Shown here piece by piece: positions 1 through 8,999 of a DNA stretch of 64,000 bases. Position 1 is the first letter of the stretch; each line of letters begins with the position of its first letter. The stretch is taken from positions 62,001-126,000 of the forward strand of contig NZ_PYAL01000008.1 in assembly GCF_004121055.1 (NCBI RefSeq), written 5' to 3'. This DNA comes from Achromobacter aloeverae (GTDB lineage: Bacteria > Pseudomonadota > Gammaproteobacteria > Burkholderiales > Burkholderiaceae_B). Under the pieces are notes generated by a model that was given only the letters and a program-made list of their open reading frames with translations, was not told the origin of the DNA and searched no databases. Made by a program: the position numbers and the translations under genes.

Positions 1-620
1 AGGATCCACAGGACCAGGACCGCGCCCGGCAGCACCACGCCGATCAGGCCCTTGGCCAGGACGCCCAGCGCGGCCAGCGCGCCGGTGGACACCGACAGCG
101 CGTGATAGGGCAGCCCGGCGTCGGCGCGCAGCACCGTCGTGGCGCCCGCCAGGATGGTGAGGCCGATCAGGCCGGCCACCAACATGTCCAGGTTGGCGAA
201 TTGCGCGCTGCCGAAGAAGAATGGCTGCGTCAGCAGCGCCAGCAGGCCGATGACGGCCGTGCCCTGCCCGCGCCAGCGGCGCAGGAAGAAATACAGCGCC
301 ATCGCCACGCCCCAGGCCCCCAGCCAGGAAGGCAGCCGTGCTGCCCATACGCTGGGGCCGAACAGGCCGTAGGCGGCTTCGGCCAGCCAGTAATAGAGTG
401 GAGGCTTGTGGAAGAACGGCATCCCGTTCAGGGTCGGCAGCAGGTGCGTGCCGTGGCTCAGCATCTCCCATGCGACGCCGCCATAGCGGCCTTCATCGGG
501 CAGGGTGAGCGGGCGCAGCCAGGAGAGCCAGAGCAGCCATGCGCCCGAGCCAAGACAAACCATCGCGCGGGAAGGCGCGATCAGCAGACGCCGCAAGGCG
601 TCTGTACCAGTACGTCTCAT
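1..620 (-). CDS. ArnT-like glycosyltransferase (GT39/GT83), partial
   Basis: Only the first 206 codons are present; the gene continues past the left edge. The N-terminus has one membrane segment, then a loop with DEGRYGG and, further on, HKPPLYYW. Both are hallmarks of ArnT/PMT-type polyprenyl-phosphate sugar transferases, which move a sugar from undecaprenyl phosphate to lipid A or another acceptor at the periplasmic face. Several hydrophobic helices follow. The ATG overlaps the stop of the upstream GT2 gene (ATGA), so the pair is translationally coupled. In Bordetella an ArnC-like/ArnT-like pair (Lgm) adds glucosamine to lipid A phosphates; that role is plausible here but inferred from family and pairing only. 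Confidence 0.85.
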   Translation of the reverse strand, partial: MRRTGTDALRRLLIAPSRAMVCLGSGAWLLWLSWLRPLTLPDEGRYGGVAWEMLSHGTHLLPTLNGMPFFHKPPLYYWLAEAAYGLFGPSVWAARLPSWLGAWGVAMALYFFLRRWRGQGTAVIGLLALLTQPFFFGSAQFANLDMLVAGLIGLTILAGATTVLRADAGLPYHALSVSTGALAALGVLAKGLIGVVLPGAVLVLWI

Positions 621-1645
621 TTGGCGGTCGGCTTCTCGGTAAAGACCCTACCGCGCTGTTCGCGGACGACATACAGCGGACGTCCTTTCACTTCGTCGAA
701 GATACGACCGACATACTCGCCGACCACGCCCAGCGACAGCAAATTGATGCCAGCAAAAAACATCAGGGCCGCCACGATGGTGGTCCAGCCGGACAGCGGA
801 TTTCCATACAGCCAGAAATCGACGACCAGGTAGCAGCCATAAGCGAACGAAAGCACGGCAAACAACATGCCTATCATGCTGACGACGCGCAGCGGCCAGG
901 TCGTGAATGCGGTGAGGCCCGCAAAGGCCAGCTTGAACAGCTGCCGTCCGTTGAAATGGCTATCGCCATGCGCGCGCTCGGCAGGGCTGTAGGGCAGCGG
1001 CTCGGCCTTGAAGCCCACCCAGGCGTACAGGCCCTTCATGAAGCGGGTGCGCTCGGGCAAGGCGTTCAGCGCCTGCACCACCCGGCGGTCCATCAGGCGG
1101 AAGTCGCCGGCATGCGGCGGCACCTTGACGCGGCGGCCATTGCTGAGCAGCCGGTAGAAGGCCTGGGCGCCCAGGCGCTTGGCCCAATGTTCGTCTTCGC
1201 GGTGCTCGCGCACGGCATAGACCATGTCGGCGCCAGCGCGCCAGCGCGCCAGCATTTCGGGAATCAGGGCGGGGGGATGCTGCATATCCGCGTCCAGGCA
1301 GATCACCACGTCCCCGGACGTATTCTCCAGGCCGGCGCTGATCGCCGCTTCCTTGCCGAAATTACGCGAGAGCTGCAGATAGCGGACGCCGTCGACGGCC
1401 GTCCACTCGCGCATCATGTCGGGCGTGGCGTCCGTGCTGCCGTCATCGGTGACGACGATTTCCCACGACGTGCAGAGCCGACCCAGCATGGAGATGAGGG
1501 CAGGCAACAGCACGCGCAGATTGGCGCTTTCATTCAGACAAGGGACGACACAGGAAATCCTGATGTCGTCGATATTCTCTGATCGGGGCGTTACGTCCGG
1601 CAACATACTGGGCGATAACGCCCCGGCCCGGGATTCGATATGCAT
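617..1645 (-). CDS. ArnC/DPM1-like family 2 glycosyltransferase
   Basis: A 342-residue GT2 enzyme. The GT-A fold starts near residue 30 with VVPCLNES, followed by DDGSTDAT (nucleotide-sugar binding) and LDADMQHPP (metal-binding DxD-type region). Two hydrophobic helices lie in the last 110 residues, as in ArnC, GtrB and DPM1 proteins that charge undecaprenyl phosphate with a sugar at the cytoplasmic face. The next gene, an ArnT-like transferase, overlaps it by 4 bases and would use that lipid-linked sugar. An internal ATG 13 codons in is an alternative start. The sugar cannot be told from sequence. Confidence 0.88.
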   Translation of the reverse strand: MHIESRAGALSPSMLPDVTPRSENIDDIRISCVVPCLNESANLRVLLPALISMLGRLCTSWEIVVTDDGSTDATPDMMREWTAVDGVRYLQLSRNFGKEAAISAGLENTSGDVVICLDADMQHPPALIPEMLARWRAGADMVYAVREHREDEHWAKRLGAQAFYRLLSNGRRVKVPPHAGDFRLMDRRVVQALNALPERTRFMKGLYAWVGFKAEPLPYSPAERAHGDSHFNGRQLFKLAFAGLTAFTTWPLRVVSMIGMLFAVLSFAYGCYLVVDFWLYGNPLSGWTTIVAALMFFAGINLLSLGVVGEYVGRIFDEVKGRPLYVVREQRGRVFTEKPTAK

Positions 1646-2028
1646 GGCTCACCGCTAGGTAAAGGACTGCAGGCACGAATTATGGACACCCGGTCGTTGA
1701 ATTTTCATCAAACGCAATACAAGCGCAAGATCGATAGAATTGGAACTTCAACCATTTATTTGTAACACTTTCCATTTAGCGTGCCTAGAAGGGAAAGTGT
1801 GGTCGGTGGCGCTTTCATTTCACCTTCACCTGGGCAAGACCCTCGGACTGGGCAGCGGACTGTTGCCAGCAGGCGACACAGCCAGCCATGAAGGACTGCT
1901 GCACCAGGTTGCGGCGCCCAGCCGGTCGAAATCATGGCGGTCCCTACCGGTATATCATCGGCGGCGCCGACGCGAACGTTCGCCCACCCGCGCGCATCAG
2001 CCCGACGTTCGCGGCCACCCGTACGCAT
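1646..2028. other. Divergent intergenic region, 383 bp
   Basis: Lies between the leftward GT2 gene and the rightward O-antigen-ligase-like gene. Its left half is markedly richer in A/T than its surroundings and should hold both promoters. I see no convincing RNA gene, operator or conserved small protein in it. An in-frame upward extension of the ligase gene to 1888 is open but looks non-coding. Confidence 0.5.
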
Positions 2029-3300
2029 ATGCCGACTCGACACTACCTGATCTGCACCACCACGCTGGTGCTCCTGGCTTGCGCCACGTCGCTGGTCAGC
2101 GCCGACGCCGGCCCCGTCCTGCTCTACCTCACCGCCGTGATGGCCCTGGTGGCCATGGCCATCAACCTACATACCCGCCGCGAGTCCTTCCAGATCGGCG
2201 CGCCCATCGTGGTGGCACTATGCGCCCCGCTTGCGGTCATGCTGGCGGTCAGCGCGGTCAGCGGCACATGGGCGCCGTCGGAATTCGAGAAGCTGTTGCG
2301 CTTCGCCCTGGGCGCGCCGCTCGCATGGCTGCTGTTGCGCGCCGACCGGCGCTGGCTGCGTCACGTCCAATGGGCGCTGCTGTTCAGCGCATACGCCGGC
2401 TCGCTGATGCTCATCGTCATCGTCACCACGAATGAACTGGGCCGAATGGCGGTCGCCGACTATGGCGGCCGCTACAACGCCGTCGCGTTCGCGGACCTGA
2501 CGCTGTTCTTCGGCTTCGCGTCGGCCTTGACCATGCCGTGGACATGCTCGCCCTGGCCGCGCGCCGAAGCCCTCCTCAAGGCCGTGGCCTGTCCGCTGGC
2601 CATCTATGCGGTATGGCTTTCGCAGACCCGCAGCAGCTGGATCCTGCTCGGCATATTGGCGCTGGTCGTCTTGCTGGAGAACACGCACTGGCGCCGGCGC
2701 GCCAAGCTCGGGTTCGCGGCGGCGACGCTGGCCCTCCTGGCCGCCGGCGCCGCGTTCTCCTGGCATTCGCCGGACAGCCGCATGAGCGCCGTATGGTCGG
2801 ATGTGCAGCACTATGAACATCAGGACCGCGACACTTCCGTGGGCATACGCATGCAGCTGTGGCACGCCTCCTGGCTGATGTTCAAGGAAAATCCCCTGCT
2901 GGGCGTGGGACCGTCCCAGTTCCGCGCCGAGCTGGCCAGGTTCGAAAAGCAGGGAATCGTGACGCCCGCGGTGGTCGAGGGTTATGGCGAACCGCACAAC
3001 GACTTCCTCAATGCCCTGGCGGGCTACGGGCTGTTGGGTTTTTTCAGCGTGTGCGCGCTTTACTTGCTGCCATCGGCCGTCTTCCTGAAGCGCTTGCGCG
3101 CCCCGGATATCACGGTCCGCACGGCGGCCCGGATCGGCCTGCTTTTCACCTGGGGGTATGCCTGCTTCAGCGTGACTGAAATGATGTTCCGCAACATGCG
3201 CAGCGTTCCCATCTATGCCATCACGCTGGTGATACTCCATGCCCTGGCCTCGCCGCGCCCGGAACGCTTGACCGCGCCGGTGCGCCCGGCGGGCGGCTGA
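2029..3300 (+). CDS. O-antigen ligase family (Wzy_C) membrane protein
   Basis: A 423-residue polytopic protein with about ten hydrophobic helices. The Wzy_C signature is present: QTRSSW in the middle, then a large periplasmic loop containing GVGPSQF and EPHNDFLNALAGYG, where the HNDFLN histidine is typical of WaaL/Wzy enzymes. These join or polymerise lipid-linked glycans at the periplasmic face. I chose the ATG at 2029 because the hydrophobic start follows at once; the in-frame ATG at 1888 would add 47 polar Arg/Pro-rich residues. WaaL ligase, Wzy polymerase and pilin-type oligosaccharyltransferase cannot be separated by sequence. The adjacent glycosyltransferases support an envelope glycan role. 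Confidence 0.82.
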   Translation: MPTRHYLICTTTLVLLACATSLVSADAGPVLLYLTAVMALVAMAINLHTRRESFQIGAPIVVALCAPLAVMLAVSAVSGTWAPSEFEKLLRFALGAPLAWLLLRADRRWLRHVQWALLFSAYAGSLMLIVIVTTNELGRMAVADYGGRYNAVAFADLTLFFGFASALTMPWTCSPWPRAEALLKAVACPLAIYAVWLSQTRSSWILLGILALVVLLENTHWRRRAKLGFAAATLALLAAGAAFSWHSPDSRMSAVWSDVQHYEHQDRDTSVGIRMQLWHASWLMFKENPLLGVGPSQFRAELARFEKQGIVTPAVVEGYGEPHNDFLNALAGYGLLGFFSVCALYLLPSAVFLKRLRAPDITVRTAARIGLLFTWGYACFSVTEMMFRNMRSVPIYAITLVILHALASPRPERLTAPVRPAGG

Positions 3301-3645
3301 GGCCCGCAGCAACCGTCGCGGAAGAGGGCCGCCAACGAATAGACAGCGGAAGCGCAGCCGGTGCGCGCGAATCCGCGGAAGGCCTGGGCCTTGGTTGGCA
3401 AGCGGGAGCAACGCGGTCCCGCAGCCGACCGCGAGCCACATCCTGTCCTGACGGTCGCAAGTCCGTCGGCCGCCGTGATGGTTTCCCCCTATTTCCCCCC
3501 TCTTGCCAAGCGCGAGCTGAATCCGTACGATCCGTAAATCGATTTAGTAAACCGATTTACTTGTCTGACTTCGCACACTGGATCGACCGATACCGGCCAC
3601 ATCGATGGCCGGAAAACATAACGACGACATTCAGGAGACAAAGTC
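3301..3645. other. Intergenic region with operator pair
   Basis: 345 bp between the O-antigen-ligase-like gene and the TRAP operon. The first 180 bp show nothing recognisable. The tandem palindromes at 3534-3560 lie about 90 bp upstream of the TRAP receptor start and are the only clear element. A good ribosome binding site (AGGAGA) lies 8 bases before the ATG at 3646. Confidence 0.5.
3534..3560. promoter_or_regulatory. Two abutting LacI-type operators
   Basis: Site 1 (3534-3547) reads GTAAATCGATTTAG, with a perfect 12-bp palindrome TAAATCGATTTA. Site 2 (3547-3560) reads GTAAACCGATTTAC, palindromic except for one position. They share base 3547 and their centres are 13 bp apart. Even symmetry with a central CG is typical of LacI-family operators. 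The LacI-family gene at 6874 is the fourth element of this operon, so autoregulation of the whole operon is the simplest reading. Binding is inferred. Confidence 0.65.
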
Positions 3646-4686
3646 ATGAGGCTGACCCCGCCACCGGCACGCCCGTCGCGCCGCGCCTTTTTGCAGACCG
3701 CCGCCGCCGGCGCGGCCGCCCTCGCGGCGCCCAACATCATGGCGGCGCCCGCGCCCGTGGCGCTGCGCTGCTCGTCCTCGCAACCGGCCGACCAAAGCGC
3801 CGCCCAATTCATCTGGTACGACCGCTTCGCCGCCAATCTGCGCCAGTCGGTAGGCGACCGCATCCGCGTCGACTTTTTTCCCAATGGCCAATTGGGCAAG
3901 GAAGCCGATGTGGTGCAGCAGGTACGCCTGGGTTCGATCGACATGATGATCACCGGCAGCTCGATCTGGGCCACCGCCCTGCCCGAGCTGGCGCTGCTCG
4001 ACATGGGCTTCCTGTTCGACAGCTGGGAACACGTCAACAAATCCGTCGACGCCGGCGTCGGCGCGCAGTTCGACAAGCTGCTGCAGGAGCGCACCGGCTG
4101 CACGTTCCTGGGCTGGGGCAATCACTTCAACGCGCGCAGCGTCTACACCAAGAAGCCGGTGCTGCGCGACGCCGACCTGAAGAACGTCAAGCTGCGCGTG
4201 CTGCCCACGCCCATCTTCGTGGAAACGTTCAAGCTGATGGGCGCCATCCCCACGCCCATTCCGGTCAACGAGCTGTACACCGCGGTGCAGACCGGCGTGG
4301 TCGACGGCTTCGAACACGACGCCGCCACGGTGCTGTCCAGCAAGTTCAATGAAGTGGTCAGCAACTGCTGGCTGACCAACCATCTGTTCAGCCCTTCCAT
4401 CACCGCCATTGGCAAGCGCGGCCTTGCCAAGGTGCCCAAGGACCTGTTGCCGGCCTTCCACCAGGCCGCCAAGGACGCCGACGCGTTCCAGCGCCAGGCC
4501 TCCGGCACCAAGGGCAAGGAAGCGCTGGCCGCGCTGGAGAAAGCCGGCATTGCCTTCCACCCCATGGACCCGGGCGAGCGCCAGCGCATCCGCCAGACCA
4601 TGGAGACCAAGCTGTGGCCCACGGTGACCGCGCAGTACCCGGTGACCAAGCCGATGCTGGACATCATCAACGCCCAGCGCGCATAA
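3646..4686 (+). CDS. TRAP transporter substrate-binding protein (DctP family)
   Basis: A 346-residue periplasmic receptor. The N-terminus carries a twin-arginine-like motif (SRRAFLQ), an alanine-rich hydrophobic stretch and a likely cleavage site near AAPAPVAL. The mature part has the DctP pattern FFPNGQLGKEADVVQQVRLG and LKNVKLRVLPTPIF; the Arg in KLRV matches the conserved residue that clamps a ligand carboxylate. The C-terminal half (VDGFEHD) is also typical. It delivers an organic acid to the fused permease encoded 168 bp downstream. The ligand is unknown. The dehydrogenase and amidohydrolase in the operon point to a hydroxy or sugar acid. Confidence 0.92.
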   Translation: MRLTPPPARPSRRAFLQTAAAGAAALAAPNIMAAPAPVALRCSSSQPADQSAAQFIWYDRFAANLRQSVGDRIRVDFFPNGQLGKEADVVQQVRLGSIDMMITGSSIWATALPELALLDMGFLFDSWEHVNKSVDAGVGAQFDKLLQERTGCTFLGWGNHFNARSVYTKKPVLRDADLKNVKLRVLPTPIFVETFKLMGAIPTPIPVNELYTAVQTGVVDGFEHDAATVLSSKFNEVVSNCWLTNHLFSPSITAIGKRGLAKVPKDLLPAFHQAAKDADAFQRQASGTKGKEALAALEKAGIAFHPMDPGERQRIRQTMETKLWPTVTAQYPVTKPMLDIINAQRA

Positions 4687-4854
4687 GCGGGCGCGCGCCG
4701 CCGGCCCTCCCCGGGGAGCGTTTGCCCTTGGGGACGGGCCGATGACGCAGAAGAAGAACAACCCGGGGAACAACCCGCGGACCGACCCGGAAATCAGGGC
4801 GGGAAAGCGGGATGGGAAGACAGGGCGGAAAAGAAAGGTCAAGGAGATGGAGAC

Positions 4855-6819
4855 ATGAGTTCACACGCAATGGCAAACGCCGCCGCGCCCGACGCCGCCG
4901 TGGCGCACGCCGCGCACGGGGCGACGGAAGACGACGCGGTGGCCGGGCATGGCATGCACGCGGGGCATGGCGCGTCCGCGACGCCAGCACCATGGCCCGC
5001 GCTGACCCGCCTGTGCAAGGTGATCGAATACTTCTGCGCGGCTATCCTCGCGGCCGACGTGGTGGTGGTGTTCGTGTCCGTCATCCTGCGCTACTTCCTG
5101 CATAGCCCGGTGGACTGGGCCGAGGAAGTCGCCCGCAACCTGATGGCGACGCTGGTGTTCCTGGGCGGCGCCACCGTACTCGCACGCCGCCAGCACGTGG
5201 GCATCGAGGTCTTCCGCGGCATGCTGCCGGCCTCGTGGCGCGAGCCCGCCATCCAGCTTGGCGGCTGGACCGTTGCTGGCGTGTCCGCGGCGCTGCTGTA
5301 TTCATCCGTGCTGCTGCTGGAGGACTCGGTCAACGTGACCACGCCCATCGGCACGCCGCAATGGGTCAGCGTATTACCGGTCTGCGTCGGCGCGCTGTTC
5401 ATGACGGTCGCCGGCATCGCCAATGCCATCAGCGGCGCCAAGCGCGCCACCTGGGCCACGCTGGCCGCCGCCATCGTGCTGTGCCTGGCCGTCTGGGGCT
5501 GGAACACGTTCGCGCCCGAGGCCTTGGCCATCCAGCCATGGCTGCTGCTGACCGTCGCCTTCCTCGCCAGCCTGGTCATGGGCATTCCCATCGCCTTCGT
5601 GCTGGCGCTGTCCTCGCTGGTCTATTTCCTGGCCGAGCCCAGCCTGCCCATGATCATCTATTCGCAGCAGGTGATGGCCGGCATGGACCATTTCGTGCTG
5701 CTCGCCATTCCGTTCTTCGTCCTGGCGGGGCTGATCATGGAAGCCAACGGCATGTCGTCGCGGCTGATCGAGCTGCTGGTGCGCATGTTCGGCCGTGTGC
5801 GCGGCTCCATGAACCTGATCTCCATACTCGCCACCGCCTTCTTCTCCGGCGTGTCGGGTTCCAAGCTGGCCGACATCGCGGCGGTCGGCGGGATCGTGGT
5901 CCCGGCCGTGCGCCGCACCAAGCAGGACGCCAACGAAACCGCCGCGGTGCTGGCCGCGTCGGCCGTGATGGCCGAGACCATACCGCCGTGCGTCAACCTC
6001 ATCATCATGGGCTTCGTCGCCAACATTTCCATAGGCGGCCTGTTCCTGGCCGGCCTCGTCCCCGCGGCCGTGCTGGCCGCGGGGCTGTGCGCGATGGCCG
6101 TCGCCTTCGGGCGCAAGATCGATCCGCGGCTGGCCTTCCCGCAGCGCATGGCCCTGCCCAAGCTGCTGGGCGGCGCACTCATCGCGCTGGTCATGGTGGG
6201 CATGATAGGCAAGGGGGTGACCTCGGGCATCGCCACGTCCACGGAGGTCTCCGCCTTCGCCGTGGTCTACGCGCTGCTGGCCGGCGGCATCGCCTTCCGG
6301 GAATTGACGCCCCGCGCCATCGTCGGCCTGTTCGTGCGCGCCGCGTCCATGGCCGGCGGCATCCTGTTCATTATCGCCGCCGCGTCCAGCGTGGCCTTCG
6401 CCCTGACGGTGCAGCAGCTGCCGACCTTTCTGTCCGGCACCATGACCACGCTCGCCCACGACTACGGCAGCGTGGCCTTCGTGCTGGTGTCCGCCCTGCT
6501 GATGGTGATCTTCGGCGCCATCCTGGAGGGCGCGCCGGCCCTGATCATCTTCGGTCCCCTGCTGACGCCCATCGCGCAGCAGGTGGGCGTCAACCCGCTG
6601 CACTTCGGCACCGTGGTCGTGATCGCGATGGGCCTGGGCTTGTTCGCGCCGCCCTTCGGCCTGGGCCTGTTCGCCACCTGCGCCATGACCGGCACCCGCG
6701 TCGAGCAGGTCGCCCGTCCCATGATCAAATACCTGGTGCTGCTGGCCATCATGCTGGTGGTGCTGATATTCGTTCCTGCCATTTCGCTGTGGCTGCCGCG
6801 TATGTTCAACATGGCGTAA
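4855..6819 (+). CDS. Fused TRAP permease (DctQ-DctM)
   Basis: A 654-residue membrane protein joining the small DctQ subunit (about residues 50-200, four helices, with VDWAEEVARNLM) to the large DctM subunit (about 215-654, many helices, with the GSKLADIAAVGGIVVPA region). TRAP transporters use ion gradients and a periplasmic receptor, here the product of the gene at 3646. An AAGGAG lies 8 bases before the ATG. The first 40 residues are unusual, with His at 4, 18, 21, 32, 35 and 38 in an Ala/Gly-rich, probably disordered cytoplasmic tail. Confidence 0.93.
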   Translation: MSSHAMANAAAPDAAVAHAAHGATEDDAVAGHGMHAGHGASATPAPWPALTRLCKVIEYFCAAILAADVVVVFVSVILRYFLHSPVDWAEEVARNLMATLVFLGGATVLARRQHVGIEVFRGMLPASWREPAIQLGGWTVAGVSAALLYSSVLLLEDSVNVTTPIGTPQWVSVLPVCVGALFMTVAGIANAISGAKRATWATLAAAIVLCLAVWGWNTFAPEALAIQPWLLLTVAFLASLVMGIPIAFVLALSSLVYFLAEPSLPMIIYSQQVMAGMDHFVLLAIPFFVLAGLIMEANGMSSRLIELLVRMFGRVRGSMNLISILATAFFSGVSGSKLADIAAVGGIVVPAVRRTKQDANETAAVLAASAVMAETIPPCVNLIIMGFVANISIGGLFLAGLVPAAVLAAGLCAMAVAFGRKIDPRLAFPQRMALPKLLGGALIALVMVGMIGKGVTSGIATSTEVSAFAVVYALLAGGIAFRELTPRAIVGLFVRAASMAGGILFIIAAASSVAFALTVQQLPTFLSGTMTTLAHDYGSVAFVLVSALLMVIFGAILEGAPALIIFGPLLTPIAQQVGVNPLHFGTVVVIAMGLGLFAPPFGLGLFATCAMTGTRVEQVARPMIKYLVLLAIMLVVLIFVPAISLWLPRMFNMA

Positions 6820-6873
6820 GGCCCTCACCCCGATGAATCGACGCGGCAATCGCGACAGTATCCCTACGACCCT

Positions 6874-7959
6874 ATGACGACTATCCAGGATGTGGCTGCG
6901 CTGGCCGGCGTTTCGGTGAGTTCGGTATCCAACGTGCTCAACGGCCGCACCGAGCGGCTGGGACGCGAAACCTACAGGCGCGTCGAAGAGGCGATACGCC
7001 AGCTCAATTACCGTCCCAACCTGGTGGCCCGCCAGCTCAAGACCGGCAACGCGCCCTTGCTGGGCTTGCTGGTCCCCTCCACCGCCAACCCGATGTTCGG
7101 CGAACTGGCGGTGCATGTGGAAAAGGCCGCCAGCGAGCAGCACGGCTATCGCGTCCTGCTGGGCAACACGCATCGTGACCAGGACCAGGAAGCGCGCATG
7201 TTCGACGACCTGCTGTCGCAAGGGGTGCGGGGCGTCATCCTGGCGTCCTCGCGCACCGACGAAGGCCACTTGCACAGCGCCATCGAACGCGGGCTTGCGG
7301 TGGTCAGCTATGACCGCGGCGGCAACGGCGAACCGGACTCGCGCATCGACCACGTCTCGCCCGACAACATGAAGGCCGCGCGCCTGGCCGTGGAGCACCT
7401 GGTCGAGCAGGGCCACCAGCGGCTAGCCCTGGCGACGCCCGACGTCAAGACGATCAGCCGGACGCTCAAGCGCGCGGGCTTTCTCGACGCGGCCGCGGCC
7501 GCCGGGCTGGGCGACCAGGCCCAGGTGATCGAAGGCGCGACCGGCCCCGACTTCGGCGACTCGCACCTGGCCGACGTCGGCTATCGGCTGGCCACGCGCA
7601 TCGCCGGCATGGCGCGGCGGCCCACCGCCATCATCACCATCAACGACATGATGGCGCTGGGCCTGATGGCGGGCCTGCAGGCGGCCGGCCTGTCGGTGCC
7701 GCACGATATTTCCGTCATCGGCATGGACAACCTGGTCATGGGCGCCTACGTGAACCCGCCGCTGACTTCGGTCGACATGCCCAGCGCCGACATGGCGCGC
7801 TGCATGGTCGACATGCTGATGCAACGCCTGGCGCAGCCGGATGCCCCGGCGCGCGAAGTGTTGTTCCAACCCTCGCTGGTGAAGCGCGCCTCGGTCGCGC
7901 CGCCACCGGCTGGCGCCCATCGCGCCGCTCCCCGTATCACCAGGAAGAAAAAGGCATGA
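6874..7959 (+). CDS. LacI-family transcriptional regulator
   Basis: 361 residues. The N-terminal helix-turn-helix reads TIQDVAALAGVSVSSVSNVLNG, followed by the hinge region (RPNLVARQLKTG) and a periplasmic-binding-protein-like effector domain ending near residue 340. It sits inside the TRAP operon, 54 bp after the permease, and overlaps the dehydrogenase by 4 bases. The tandem palindromes upstream of the TRAP receptor are the best candidate target. The effector is probably the transported acid or a metabolite of it. The C-terminal tail is basic (RKKKA). Confidence 0.93.
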   Translation: MTTIQDVAALAGVSVSSVSNVLNGRTERLGRETYRRVEEAIRQLNYRPNLVARQLKTGNAPLLGLLVPSTANPMFGELAVHVEKAASEQHGYRVLLGNTHRDQDQEARMFDDLLSQGVRGVILASSRTDEGHLHSAIERGLAVVSYDRGGNGEPDSRIDHVSPDNMKAARLAVEHLVEQGHQRLALATPDVKTISRTLKRAGFLDAAAAAGLGDQAQVIEGATGPDFGDSHLADVGYRLATRIAGMARRPTAIITINDMMALGLMAGLQAAGLSVPHDISVIGMDNLVMGAYVNPPLTSVDMPSADMARCMVDMLMQRLAQPDAPAREVLFQPSLVKRASVAPPPAGAHRAAPRITRKKKA

Positions 7960-8948
7960 CCACCATTTTGTTGACGCATTCACCGCTGGCGCGCCAGAAC
8001 TACTACGGCGACGCCGCGTTGCAGGCCTTGGGCGAGCTGGGCGAGGTTCGGCTGAATCCGGGCGCCGACCCGGCCGACCCCGCCGACCTCATCCGCCTGG
8101 CCCAGGGCTGCCAGATCATCGTCTCCAGCCGCCTGGCGGCGGCGCCGGCCCAGGTCTTCGACGCCTTGCCCGACCTTGTGGCTTTCTGCCGCGTGGCGGT
8201 GGACATCCGCAATATCGACGTCGACGCGGCCAACCGTCATGGCGTGTTGGTGACCCATGCCACGCCTGGCTTTGCCGCGTCGGTATCGGAATGGATCATC
8301 GGCGTCATGATCGACGCGGCGCGCGGCATCAGCCAGTCCGCCGCGGCCTATTGGCGTGGCGACGCGCCCGTCATCGCCATGGGGCGCGAATTGCGCGGCG
8401 CCACGCTGGGCATCATCGGCCACGGCCATATCGGCGGTTACCTGGCGCCGTTGGCGGGCGCCCTGGGCATGCGCGTGGTGATATCCGATCCCAAGCCGGA
8501 ACAGGATCCGGGCGACCTGCCCCGCCTGTCGCTGGAAGCGCTGCTGGCCGAATCAGACTATGTCGTGTGCCTGGCGCCCGCCAATGCGCGGACCGCCAAC
8601 CTCATCGATGCGGCCGCGCTGCGCCGCATGAAGCGCGACGCCTTCTTCATCAATGCCTCGCGCGGCGAACTGGTCGACGAGGACGCACTGCGCGCGGCGC
8701 TGGACGAAGGCTGGATCGCCGGCTGCGCCATGGACGTGGGACGCGCGCAGGACCAGATGCCGACGCCCGCGCTGGCCGGCCATCCCCGCGTCATCGCCAC
8801 CCCGCACATCGGCGGCCTCACGCCGGCCGCCTCGATGCACCAGGCCATGGACACCGTGGCCCAGGTCCGTGCCATCGTGCGCGGCGAAGCGCCGCCGCAT
8901 GCCGTCAATCTCGACAACGCGACCCGTCTGCGGCGCCTGCGCGCCTGA
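7956..8948 (+). CDS. D-2-hydroxyacid dehydrogenase family protein
   Basis: 330 residues of the NAD-dependent D-isomer 2-hydroxyacid dehydrogenase family. The Rossmann motif GHGHIGG starts near residue 155, with an Asp (ISDPKP, about 178) at the end of the second strand, suggesting NAD preference. The catalytic Arg (NASRGEL, R236) and His (TPHIGG, H284) are in place. The usual catalytic Glu of the DVFxxEP motif is not: the segment reads DVGRAQDQMP, with Gln265 at the aligned position. The start overlaps lacI (ATGA). It probably oxidises or reduces the acid brought in by the TRAP system; activity without the canonical Glu is uncertain. Confidence 0.88.
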   Translation: MTTILLTHSPLARQNYYGDAALQALGELGEVRLNPGADPADPADLIRLAQGCQIIVSSRLAAAPAQVFDALPDLVAFCRVAVDIRNIDVDAANRHGVLVTHATPGFAASVSEWIIGVMIDAARGISQSAAAYWRGDAPVIAMGRELRGATLGIIGHGHIGGYLAPLAGALGMRVVISDPKPEQDPGDLPRLSLEALLAESDYVVCLAPANARTANLIDAAALRRMKRDAFFINASRGELVDEDALRAALDEGWIAGCAMDVGRAQDQMPTPALAGHPRVIATPHIGGLTPAASMHQAMDTVAQVRAIVRGEAPPHAVNLDNATRLRRLRA

Positions 8949-8999
8949 CGCCACAAGCCTGAAGCCATAAGCCTGAAGCCTGAAATCCGAAGGAAGCCC

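Noticed and set aside
5374-7416. 680-codon open frame antisense to the TRAP permease and lacI
   Set aside because: Composition is Arg/Gly/His/Gln-rich with no domain pattern; it mirrors third-position GC of the real genes and spans two of them.
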